A stretch of 64,000 nucleotides of DNA from CBDCUW01 sp965222745 (GTDB lineage Bacteria; Planctomycetota; Planctomycetia; Pirellulales; Pirellulaceae): positions 1,922,001 to 1,986,000 of the forward strand of contig CBDCUW010000005.1 in NCBI GenBank assembly GCA_965222745.1, given 5' to 3'. Below, one piece after another: positions 9,454 to 17,500 of this stretch. The notes beneath the pieces are model-generated. The model worked only from the letters and a program-made list of their open reading frames with translations, was not told the origin of the DNA and did no database searches. Positions within the stretch are counted from its first letter, which is position 1. Each line of letters starts with the position of its first letter. The translations under genes and the position numbers were made by a program.

Positions 9454-11007
9454 ATGAAAACGTTTCGCCTTCGTCCTGCCGCAATTTTTACTTGCCTGCT
9501 AGTGTTGATGTCGGCGATCACCGCCGGCGCCGCGGAAAAGCCGAATGTCATCGTCATCTACACCGACGATCAAGGTTACGGTGACGCAAGTTGTTTGAAT
9601 CCGGAATCAAAATTCTCGACGCCCCACCTGGATCGGCTGGCTCGCGAAGGAATGACCTTTACCGATGCCCACTGCAGCGACACCGTTTGCACGCCGTCGC
9701 GTTACGGGTTGCTGACCGGACGTTACAGCTGGCGCACGTCGTTGAAGCGGGGTGTTTTTGGCGCGGAAAAGAAATGCCTGATCGACGACGGGCGGATGAC
9801 GATCGCATCGATGCTGCGCGACGCCGGCTATCACACCGCGATGGTCGGCAAGTGGCACCTGGGCATGGATTTTCCTGGCGACCGACAGAGCCGTGATTGG
9901 ACCAAGCCGGTGTTGGACATGCCGCTGGACAAGGGTTTTGACTACTTCTGGGGAATTCCCGCGTCGATGAACTACGGCGTGTTGGCTTGGTTCGAGGGAC
10001 GTCACGCGAAGGTACCGCCCACGCAATACACTCAAAAGAAGCCGAATCAGATCGCGATTTCTGACTATCGCATCATGCCTCCTTACGACAAGGTTTTGCA
10101 GCGGCCTGGAACGACCAATGAACTTGGCGTGGTCAGAGGACAGCTGGAGATCGCGCCTGATTTTGTCGATTCCGAATGCTTGACGCGGTTCACGGACAAG
10201 GCGATCGGTTGGATCGAAGGCAAAGCGAACGACGCCCGCAGCGGGCATCCGTTTTTTCTTTACTTGCCTTACACTTCACCGCACAAGCCGGTGATCCCGA
10301 TTGAAAAATTTCGCGGCAAAAGCGACGCCGGAGCCTACGGCGATTTCATGATGGAGACCGATTGGCACGTGGGGCGAATCCTGGAACTGCTGGATCGCGA
10401 GCGGTTGGCGGAAAATACGATCGTGGTCTTCACCAGCGACAACGGACCCGAAACAACATGGAAAAAGCGGATTGAACTTCATGCGCATCACAGCAACGGG
10501 ATCTACCGCGAAGGCAAACGGTCGATCTACGAGGGCGGCCACCGAGTGCCATTTCTGGTGCGCTGGCCACGCCGAGTGAAAGCGGGCAGCAAACATGACC
10601 TGCCGACCTGTCAAACCGACTTGCTGGCCACATTCGCAGAGATGCTCGAAAAGGAGCTCCCCGATTCCGCGGGCGAGGATAGTGCGAGCTTTTATTCGGC
10701 GCTCACCGGCCAGGTGGCAAAGGGGACCAGGCCGCCGATCATTCACCACAGCGCCAGCGGCGGTTTCGCCATTCGCGACGGAAAATGGAAGCTGGTGATG
10801 GAAGGAGGCCGCCAAAAAAGGGAACTTTATGACCTGGCCGCCGATCCCAGCGAAACCACCAATCTGCTGCCGCAGCACCCGGAAGTCGAGCAGCGGCTCC
10901 TTCTAAAGATCAGTCAAATCATCCGCTCGGGCCGCAGCACCGACGGAAAACCACAGCCAAACGATACCGGGTGGTGGAGTAACCTGGTATGGATGGAGAA
11001 GTGGTAG
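9454..11007 (+). CDS. Secreted arylsulfatase-like sulfatase (CTPSR), fourth gene of operon
   Basis: A 517-residue sulfatase of the arylsulfatase A-like kind: signal peptide (1-27), YTDDQGYGDASC (36-47), signature C79-T-P-S-R83, VGKWHLGMDFPG, FTSDNGPETTW and YEGGHRVPFLVRWP. The ATG at 9454 is chosen over the in-frame TTG at 9439 because GGAAG lies 8 bp upstream. It closes the operon; a long inverted repeat follows within 30 bp and could terminate transcription. Confidence 0.95.
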   Translation: MKTFRLRPAAIFTCLLVLMSAITAGAAEKPNVIVIYTDDQGYGDASCLNPESKFSTPHLDRLAREGMTFTDAHCSDTVCTPSRYGLLTGRYSWRTSLKRGVFGAEKKCLIDDGRMTIASMLRDAGYHTAMVGKWHLGMDFPGDRQSRDWTKPVLDMPLDKGFDYFWGIPASMNYGVLAWFEGRHAKVPPTQYTQKKPNQIAISDYRIMPPYDKVLQRPGTTNELGVVRGQLEIAPDFVDSECLTRFTDKAIGWIEGKANDARSGHPFFLYLPYTSPHKPVIPIEKFRGKSDAGAYGDFMMETDWHVGRILELLDRERLAENTIVVFTSDNGPETTWKKRIELHAHHSNGIYREGKRSIYEGGHRVPFLVRWPRRVKAGSKHDLPTCQTDLLATFAEMLEKELPDSAGEDSASFYSALTGQVAKGTRPPIIHHSASGGFAIRDGKWKLVMEGGRQKRELYDLAADPSETTNLLPQHPEVEQRLLLKISQIIRSGRSTDGKPQPNDTGWWSNLVWMEKW

Positions 11008-11032
11008 GCTGAGTTGCTCCTTTTCTCCCACT

Positions 11033-11101
11033 CTCCCTTTCTCCCACTCTCCCCCCTCTCGGCAAGTAGAGAGGGAGTGGGGGAGAGTGGGAGAAAGGGA
11101 G
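11033..11101. repeat. Long imperfect hairpin of C/T-rich and G/A-rich arms
   Basis: A C/T-only arm (11033-11060) is matched by a G/A-only arm (11069-11101), pairing over about 28 bp with one small bulge around a short GGCAAGTA loop. The arms also contain a short direct duplication of CTCCCACTCT. There is no T-tract, so it is not a textbook terminator, but it sits immediately behind the sulfatase operon. The strand asymmetry would also favour triplex-type structures. Confidence 0.75.
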
Positions 11102-11182
11102 TGAAGAGATGTAACGCTATCGCGTTTCATCAAACGCACCTGCTTCTAGGTTGTTCCTGCGGCGATAGCTGGGCCAAATTCC

Positions 11183-13126
11183 ATGAACGATCCATGCCCC
11201 GATCTTTCGCAGTTGGCGGCGTTTTCTGTTGGAAGTCTGCCGTCGGGCGAGTTTGAGCGAATTGCAGCACACGTCGGTCAATGTGCAGATTGTGAATCGG
11301 CACTCGGTGAAATGGACGAGCCGGTGGAGGATGAACTGCTTTCCGGCCTCAAAAGTCTTCCCCAAAGTATTGGGAGCGAAAACGAAACGGGCGACGATGT
11401 GCGGCGCTGTGCCGATGCGGTGATTCGGACTCTGGAAGACGGCTCGTCGGTCGACGTTCCCTTTGATGCCGGCCGGCACTATTCGCGGCTGTTGCGACAA
11501 GGCACATGCCGGCTGGGGCGATTCGAGTTGCTGGAGGAAATCGGGGTTGGTTCGTTCGGGCATGTCTTCCGCGCCAGAGACACGGAGTTGGACCGGATCG
11601 TCGCGGTCAAGATACAGCGAGCCGGGACGGTCGCCACGGACGAGGAGGCGCAGCGATTCTTACGAGAAGCCCGCAGCGCCGCACCACTTTCCCATCCACT
11701 GATCGTTTCGCTTCACGACACCGGCCAGACCGAGGACGGGGTCTGTTTTCTGGTTTCGGAGTTCGTCGAGGGCGAAACGTTAGAAGTCAGGCTTGCAGGC
11801 GGCCGGATGGGACATCGTGTTGCCGCAAATCTGGTTTCAGAGATCGCCGACGCGCTTCAATACGCTCATCAGCACGGTGTCGTCCACCGCGACGTGAAGC
11901 CTTCCAACGTGCTGATCGATTCCCACGGACGACCGCACATCACCGACTTTGGACTCGCCAAACGTGATGCCGGTGACGGGTCGATGACCTCCGACGGACG
12001 CATCATGGGCACACCGGCCTACATGTCGCCGGAGCACGCCAGCGGCGCGTCGCATCATGCCGATGCCCGCAGCGACGTCTACAGTTTGGGGGTGATCCTG
12101 TACGAGGTGCTGACGGGCGAGCGTCCGTTTCAGGGAACCAAGCGATTGCTGTTGTTGCAGGTCTTGGAAGACGAACCGCGACCGCCGCGACAGTTGGACG
12201 ATTCGATCCCCAGGGACCTGGATGTGATTTGCCAAAAGGCAATGTCCAAGTCGACCGCGCGGCGATACCAGACCGCCGCGGCGTTTGCGGAGGATCTGAG
12301 GCGATATCTTGCCGGCAGCCCCATTCAAGCTCGTCCGATCGGCTCGGCGGAACGACTTTGGCGATGGTGTCGCAAGTATCCGTTTGCGGCGGCGTTGTTC
12401 GTGGGCGTGTTGGTCGGATCGATGGCGGGGTTCGGGTACCTGAAGTATCTCAACACCTGGTTTGTTCAGGAAATGGCTCTGGATAGTGCCCGGTTGTATT
12501 CCGACATGCTGGAAGAATTCAACGCTTCTTACAGTGACGTTCGGGGCCAGTTCTTTGGCCATGACGAGGACACCGGGCGAGTTCCTCCGCCTCTGCCAGC
12601 AACACTGCAGATCGAAGTGGCCGAACGGATCAGCCGCCGTGAAGCGGGAATGCAAGTTCGCGTGTTCAGCCCCTTTTCCTTTCGCGAAGAATTGCGGCCG
12701 GCCGAGGATTTTGAACATGAGACGCTACGCGAATTCGAACGCATGATTCGCGATCGCCGATCAAATTCGCCGCTGGATTCCTCTCCAGGCTCTTCAACTG
12801 GTCAATCCGACAGCGAGATTTTGGAACATTATGAATTCGTCACCATCCAAGATCGTTCCTACCTGAAATACGCGCGCGGTCAACTGATGAAAGAGAGTTG
12901 CGTCAAGTGTCACAATACACACGAAAATACACCCAAGACAGATTGGAAAGAGGGCGATTTGGCCGGCGTGTTGCGATTGACCCGGCCGCTTGATCGCGAC
13001 ATCGCCCGCACTCGAAGCGGTTTTCGTGGCGCGTCGCTGTTGATGATGGTGATCGCCGGAACGATGACCGCCTGCGGATTGGTGTTCGCCTTTCGCACCG
13101 GCAAGGGATCGCGAGTTGAACGCTGA
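11183..13126 (+). CDS. Membrane Ser/Thr protein kinase with anti-sigma zinc motif and c-type heme sensor domain
   Basis: A 647-residue protein in four parts. (1) An N-terminal ZAS-like motif, C5 and H30-x3-C34-x2-C37, as in zinc-binding anti-sigma factors. (2) A Hanks-type kinase domain (about 112-375) with GVGSFGHV, AVKIQ, the HRDVKPSN catalytic loop (H235-R236-D237), DFG and GTPAYMSPE; all key residues are present. (3) A transmembrane helix (about 398-420). (4) An extracytoplasmic region ending in C573-V-K-C576-H577 followed by EGDLAGVLRLTRPL, the pattern of the Tll0287-like/DUF3365 heme domain, then a second helix (about 613-640). The ECF sigma gene begins 5 bp downstream. The inferred role is redox, NO or oxygen sensing transmitted to the sigma factor. 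The start lacks a strong ribosome-binding site. Confidence 0.9.
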   Translation: MNDPCPDLSQLAAFSVGSLPSGEFERIAAHVGQCADCESALGEMDEPVEDELLSGLKSLPQSIGSENETGDDVRRCADAVIRTLEDGSSVDVPFDAGRHYSRLLRQGTCRLGRFELLEEIGVGSFGHVFRARDTELDRIVAVKIQRAGTVATDEEAQRFLREARSAAPLSHPLIVSLHDTGQTEDGVCFLVSEFVEGETLEVRLAGGRMGHRVAANLVSEIADALQYAHQHGVVHRDVKPSNVLIDSHGRPHITDFGLAKRDAGDGSMTSDGRIMGTPAYMSPEHASGASHHADARSDVYSLGVILYEVLTGERPFQGTKRLLLLQVLEDEPRPPRQLDDSIPRDLDVICQKAMSKSTARRYQTAAAFAEDLRRYLAGSPIQARPIGSAERLWRWCRKYPFAAALFVGVLVGSMAGFGYLKYLNTWFVQEMALDSARLYSDMLEEFNASYSDVRGQFFGHDEDTGRVPPPLPATLQIEVAERISRREAGMQVRVFSPFSFREELRPAEDFEHETLREFERMIRDRRSNSPLDSSPGSSTGQSDSEILEHYEFVTIQDRSYLKYARGQLMKESCVKCHNTHENTPKTDWKEGDLAGVLRLTRPLDRDIARTRSGFRGASLLMMVIAGTMTACGLVFAFRTGKGSRVER

Positions 13127-13131
13127 TTCGT

Positions 13132-13758
13132 ATGTCACAATCATCCTCCGAAAACGCAAGCGAACAATCCTCGGCCGGTGCCACGTCACGAAGCCTGATC
13201 GAACGACTAAAAAGAAACGAAACTCCGGCTTGGAAAGATCTGGTTCATCTCTATTCGCCGCTGATCTTTCACTGGTGCCGCAAAGCGGGTTTACCGGACC
13301 AGGATTGCGCAGACATCAACCAAGAAGTGTTTCGTTCGGTGATCGCCAACATCGATTCATTCCGCAAAGATCGTCCCGGTGACACCTTTCGCGGTTGGCT
13401 CCGGACGATCACTCGCAACAAAATCACCGACCACCATCGCCGCGCCGGCCGACAACCACACGGCGCCGGCGGGACCGAAGCGCAGCTGCGTCTGGGGCAG
13501 GCCCAGGATGCCGATGACGAATTGATTCGCGACGAAGATGATTTGAGGGCCGAGCACGAGTTGTATCGGCGGGCGATTGAAATGATTCGCTCCGAATTCA
13601 AGGAACAGACCTGGCGGGCTTTCTGGGCAGTCGCCGTGGAAGGCAAATCGGCGACCGAGGTCGGCGATGAACTGGGAATGCGAGCCGGGACAGTGCGAGT
13701 TGCTAAATCGCGGGTTTTGAAGCGACTGCGTCAACAATTGGGCGATCTGGTGGAATGA
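13132..13758 (+). CDS. ECF-type RNA polymerase sigma factor
   Basis: A 208-residue sigma-70 family protein. Region 2 lies at about 20-95 (LVHLYSPLIFHWCRKAG, then DINQEVFRSVIANID and FRGWLRTITRNKITDHHRR). An acidic linker (DADDELIRDEDDLRAEHE) separates it from region 4 at about 140-205 (GKSATEVGDELGMRAGTVRVAKSRVLKRLR), the -35-binding helix-turn-helix. Only 5 bp separate it from the kinase, so they form an operon. Planctomycete ECF groups genomically linked to Ser/Thr kinases are known; here the ZAS-type motif is carried by the kinase itself, which fits control by binding, phosphorylation or both. Confidence 0.95.
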   Translation: MSQSSSENASEQSSAGATSRSLIERLKRNETPAWKDLVHLYSPLIFHWCRKAGLPDQDCADINQEVFRSVIANIDSFRKDRPGDTFRGWLRTITRNKITDHHRRAGRQPHGAGGTEAQLRLGQAQDADDELIRDEDDLRAEHELYRRAIEMIRSEFKEQTWRAFWAVAVEGKSATEVGDELGMRAGTVRVAKSRVLKRLRQQLGDLVE

Positions 13759-13779
13759 CCATGCAGTGCAGGCAGTCTT

Positions 13780-13832
13780 TCGGCGAATTCTCCGAACTGG
13801 CAAGCGAAGCGATTTTGGAAAAATCGCCGACA
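13780..13832 (-). repeat. Palindromic repeat, family A, single copy
   Basis: On the minus strand: TCGGC, then hairpin GCGATTTT-TCC-AAAATCGC, spacer, and a second arm GCCAGTTC-GGA-GAATT that has partly decayed. The first hairpin differs from the usual GCGATTTC/GAAATCGC by a paired C-G to T-A change, so pairing is kept. It lies 21 bp past the sigma factor gene, in a 302-bp stretch without genes (13759-14060) that otherwise holds the inverted repeat described next. Confidence 0.8.
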
Positions 13833-13916
13833 GCAGGTTTGTTGCCGGCAGAGCAGACTCGGAAGTCATAGAATTTACAGTAGCCCTGTAACGCATCCGC
13901 GTTTGGAGTTTCAGGA

Positions 13917-14014
13917 GCTTTGCCCAAAAAAGGGGTCAGACCCTCTCCGGGCACAACAATCGTCAAGGAAAATCGCTGCCCTCCAAAGGGTCTGACCCCT
14001 TTTTTGGGCAAAGC
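13917..14014. mobile_element. Short element with 28-bp perfect terminal inverted repeats containing GGGGTCAGACCC
   Basis: Arms at 13917-13944 and 13987-14014 are perfect inverted copies around a 42-bp centre. The arm includes AAAAAAGGGGTCAGACCC, a motif I recognise as recurring in many bacterial genomes near IS200/RAYT-type elements. No transposase is encoded, so it would be a non-autonomous element or REP-like relic. It lies 46 bp before the start of the Tat-exported protein gene and may affect its leader. Confidence 0.7.
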
Positions 14015-14060
14015 CGAGTTTCAGGTCCAATCTATCCGAACACTCTTGGGAGTAAGAGCG

Positions 14061-15611
14061 ATGAAGCGCAGCGATCGTCGTCAGTTTTTGTCCAACGTGG
14101 GTACCGGAATGTTAGTCGGCAGTCTGGGAACTGCCTTGTCCAGCGATTTGGGGATCTCCACCGCGCTGGGTGCCGAGGAGGATGATCGGCTGACCTTTGG
14201 AGACCTGGAACCTTTAGTGGCGATGATGCAGGAGACGCCGCTGAAGCGATTGCAGCCTCTGCTGCTCGACAAGCTGGGCAGCGGTATCGATCTGGCCACT
14301 TTGGTCGCTGCCGGTTCGCTGGCAAACGCTCGCACCTTTGGCGGTCACGATTACATCGGCTACCACACGTTCATGGCGCTCACGCCGGCGCTGGAAATGG
14401 CGGCCGAACTGCCGGAAAATCGCAAGCCGCTGCCGATTTTAAAAGTACTCTATCGCAACACCGACCGCATTCAACAATTTGGCGGCTCCAGCGCCGAAGA
14501 ACTCAAGCGAATCGACGCCAGCAAGCATGATGGAGTGCGACTTGCCGGAAAAGAATTGCAAGCCGCCACGCGCCAGGGCGACTTCCAGGGTGCCCAGCGG
14601 ATCATGGCATCGATTGCCGGTGAAGATCCGAAAACGATGTTCAACCACGTGCAGTACCCGGTGCAAGACGAAACCAACGTGCATCGTGTTGTCTTGGCGT
14701 GGCGAGCATGGCTGGCGATCGACGTGGTCGGCCAACAACATGCCAATACGCTGCTTCGGCAATCGGTGCGATTCTGTCTGGATTCCTCCAAGAGCCGGAT
14801 CCAAAAAGGCCGGCCCGACCCCGAAATCTGGACACTGATTCCCAAATTGCTGGATCAGTACAAATTGCTGGGCCCAGCGCTTGGCGACCGACAAGGCGAC
14901 AACGAATGGTTGGAAGACTTGGCGTGGACGATCTTCCGCAGCAACCGCGCGCAGGCGGCCGACGCGGCGGCTCAGGCATTGGCTGACGGATACGCGCCCG
15001 ATCAGGTTGCCGAGGCGGCTTCGGTGGCGGCGAACTTGCTGCTGCTGCACGATCCCGGCAGGGCCAAGGATGGTGACGGAGACAAAGTCAAAGGAACGGT
15101 GCACGGCGCGTCGGTCGGTGTCCATGCATCGGACGCCGCCAACGCCTGGCGAAACATCGCTCGTGTCAGCAATCGCCGCAACACTGTTGTCAGTACTCTG
15201 CTAGGCGCCTATCACACGGCGGGGCAAAGTCCGCGAGTCCAGCGTCAGCGGTGGCCGCTAAAAGTGGATGAAGTCGAATCCCTGAGCGATCGGGCTTCGT
15301 TGCTTTCCGCCGCCGATCAAGCGATTCGCAGCCGCGATCAGGGACTGGCGGCAGCAGCAGTGGCCCGTTACGGGGAACTGGGCGGAGCGCCTCGCAAAGT
15401 CTTCGATCTGCTGCTCAGGTACGCGACCAGCGAAGACGGCGCCCTGCATGCCGAGAAATACTACCGCACCGTGACCGAAGAGTTTGCCAACACGCGAGCA
15501 TCGATGCGGTGGAGGCAGCTTGTCGGACTGGCGCGGGTTTCGGCAAGCGAATTCGGCACACCGGCCCCCGGTTACCGTCAAGCATGCGAACTGCTCCGCG
15601 TGGATGCTTGA
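14061..15611 (+). CDS. Tat-exported protein of unknown function
   Basis: A 516-residue protein. The N-terminus RSDRRQFLSNVGTGMLVGSL is a twin-arginine signal, so it is probably exported folded, possibly with a cofactor. The mature part is mainly helical, with a conserved-looking GGHDYIGYHTFMAL segment at about 95-108, a HASDAANAWRNIAR segment and a final region with YRTVTEEFANTR. I do not recognise the family. The ATG at 14061 follows GGGAGTAAGAGCG and begins the Tat signal; the frame continues upstream only through the mobile-element-like inverted repeat. No partner gene is obvious: the sulfatase begins 248 bp later. Confidence 0.85.
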   Translation: MKRSDRRQFLSNVGTGMLVGSLGTALSSDLGISTALGAEEDDRLTFGDLEPLVAMMQETPLKRLQPLLLDKLGSGIDLATLVAAGSLANARTFGGHDYIGYHTFMALTPALEMAAELPENRKPLPILKVLYRNTDRIQQFGGSSAEELKRIDASKHDGVRLAGKELQAATRQGDFQGAQRIMASIAGEDPKTMFNHVQYPVQDETNVHRVVLAWRAWLAIDVVGQQHANTLLRQSVRFCLDSSKSRIQKGRPDPEIWTLIPKLLDQYKLLGPALGDRQGDNEWLEDLAWTIFRSNRAQAADAAAQALADGYAPDQVAEAASVAANLLLLHDPGRAKDGDGDKVKGTVHGASVGVHASDAANAWRNIARVSNRRNTVVSTLLGAYHTAGQSPRVQRQRWPLKVDEVESLSDRASLLSAADQAIRSRDQGLAAAAVARYGELGGAPRKVFDLLLRYATSEDGALHAEKYYRTVTEEFANTRASMRWRQLVGLARVSASEFGTPAPGYRQACELLRVDA

Positions 15612-15859
15612 GCGTCTGAGTTGAACGCGAATCACTCCCGTAGCGCGAAGGAAGGGAACCGGCTTCCCGAATTCTTTGCGTCTTCGCGGCTTTGCGCGAC
15701 ATCTCAAGCGGATCTCGTGCAAAGCCTGGAGACGCGACGGAAAGAGCAGCCAGGAAATCTCCGCGCCTCCGAACCGCGGAATTGTTGATGCGGCATCGCG
15801 TCGGAGTTACGTTTGTAATCCCCTGACGCCCCATTTACTCGTCGTGACGCACCCTGCCG

Positions 15860-17440
15860 ATGAAATCTCTGTTCGCACTTTTGGTGCTTGTTGTTTGTGC
15901 GCCGATTGCAGGCGTTCTTGCCGCCGACACCGCTGATCGGCCCAACATCCTGTTCATCTATACCGACGATCAATCGCATCGGACGGTCGGCTGCTATCCC
16001 GAAGCGTTCGACTGGGTTCGAACGCCCAACATCGATGCTTTGGCAAAGCAAGGAGTACGATTCTCGTACGCTTACATCGGATCGTGGTGCATGCCTTCGC
16101 GGGCGACCCTGTTGACTGGGCATCATCAACATGGTGTCGAATCGATGCGAATGGAAGGCGAGTATCCGGGCAGCCAGTACGATCCGAAACAATGCCCGTT
16201 TTGGCCCAGTGTGTTTCGCAAACATGGTTACACGACCGCGCACATCGGCAAATGGCATACCGGTGTGGATGACGGATACGGTCGCGACTGGGATCATCAG
16301 ATCATTTGGAATCGGCCTCGCTTTGTGAAAAACGCGCCGAACTACTACGACGACCAAACCATCGTCAAAAACGGCGGCCCACCTAAGCATGTTGATGGAT
16401 ACACGACCGACAACTACACCGATTGGGCCATCGACTTCATCCGGGGTGAAGGGCGCGATGCGAACAAGCCATGGTATTTGTGGCTTTGTTACGGCGCGGT
16501 GCACGGCCCTTTTACCCCCGCCGACCGACACCTGGGCGCCTATGCGGATGCGGAGGTTCCCGTTCCAACCGACGTCTATCCGCCGCGGCCCGGAAAGCCG
16601 AAGTACATTCGCGAGATGGAATTTTGGGAGCCCGGAAAGGACGGCCATCCGGTGGAGCGACAGGTGCGCAAAATGAGTCCGGTAGGGATGAAAGACATTC
16701 CTGGTCGACCGCTTCGCGATTGGGTCCGGCAATACCACGAGGGTGTCTTGGCGATCGATGAAAACGTCGGCCGGTTGCTGGAAACGCTTCGATCGACCGG
16801 TCAGGACGAAGAGACGTTGATCGTATTCACCTCGGACCAGGGATTTGCCTGGGGACAGCACGGATTCAAGTCGAAGGTTGCGCCCTACGACGCCACTGTG
16901 CGAGCCCCGTTGATCATTCGATTGCCCGCGCGAAAGTCGGCGGAGGAAGACTTGAAAACAGCTGGTCGCGTCGTTGATAGCCCGGTCGCCGGTGTTGATC
17001 TTCCGCCCACCTTCTTTGCCCAAGCCGGTATCGATTTACCGTGGAAAATGCACGGTCGCGACTTGAGTCCGTTGTTGCAAGAAGATCCGCCCGGGTGGTC
17101 CTATCCGGCGATGCTGGTTCACACGGCAAAACAATATGGTTCAAACACGGCGCTGGTTCCCGCCAGCGACGATCCCAAGCTCTATCACGGCCCTGGAGTT
17201 CCCTGGTACGTGATGATCGCCCAAGGTCGTTACAAGTACATTCGCAACCTGGTCGAAGGCGAAGTAGAAGAGCTTTACGATCTTCGCAAGGACCCGGAGG
17301 AATTGACCAACCTGGCGTTGGACGCCAACCATCGTCGTCGACTTCTGGCGATGCGGGCCGCTACGATCGCTGAATTGAGGCGAACCGACGCGGCGATGGT
17401 CGATCGGTTGCCGGCTGTCGCAGCGGAGCCGACCGAATAA
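15860..17440 (+). CDS. Secreted sulfatase (CMPSR) next to a symporter
   Basis: A 526-residue sulfatase with a signal peptide (about 1-22), YTDDQSHRTVGCYPEAF (34-50), signature C77-M-P-S-R81 preceded by IGSW, GKWHTGVDDGYGRDWDHQ and FTSDQGFAWGQHG. The DQG in place of DNG and the GQHGFKSKVAPYD segment place it in the iduronate-2-sulfatase/choline-sulfatase-like part of the family. A sodium:solute symporter follows after 60 bp, which suggests that the desulfated sugar, or another breakdown product, is taken up by it. Confidence 0.95.
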   Translation: MKSLFALLVLVVCAPIAGVLAADTADRPNILFIYTDDQSHRTVGCYPEAFDWVRTPNIDALAKQGVRFSYAYIGSWCMPSRATLLTGHHQHGVESMRMEGEYPGSQYDPKQCPFWPSVFRKHGYTTAHIGKWHTGVDDGYGRDWDHQIIWNRPRFVKNAPNYYDDQTIVKNGGPPKHVDGYTTDNYTDWAIDFIRGEGRDANKPWYLWLCYGAVHGPFTPADRHLGAYADAEVPVPTDVYPPRPGKPKYIREMEFWEPGKDGHPVERQVRKMSPVGMKDIPGRPLRDWVRQYHEGVLAIDENVGRLLETLRSTGQDEETLIVFTSDQGFAWGQHGFKSKVAPYDATVRAPLIIRLPARKSAEEDLKTAGRVVDSPVAGVDLPPTFFAQAGIDLPWKMHGRDLSPLLQEDPPGWSYPAMLVHTAKQYGSNTALVPASDDPKLYHGPGVPWYVMIAQGRYKYIRNLVEGEVEELYDLRKDPEELTNLALDANHRRRLLAMRAATIAELRRTDAAMVDRLPAVAAEPTE

Positions 17441-17500
17441 CCAGCGATCCTTTTCGCTGCCGATCGAAACCTGGCATCTTCTTCCACAAGGATCGATACG

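Noticed and set aside
15612..15859. Hidden gene between the Tat-exported protein and the sulfatase
   Set aside because: Only a CTTTGCGTCTTCGCGGC-type string, which I recognise as a common dispersed motif, is present; frames are short and lack signals.
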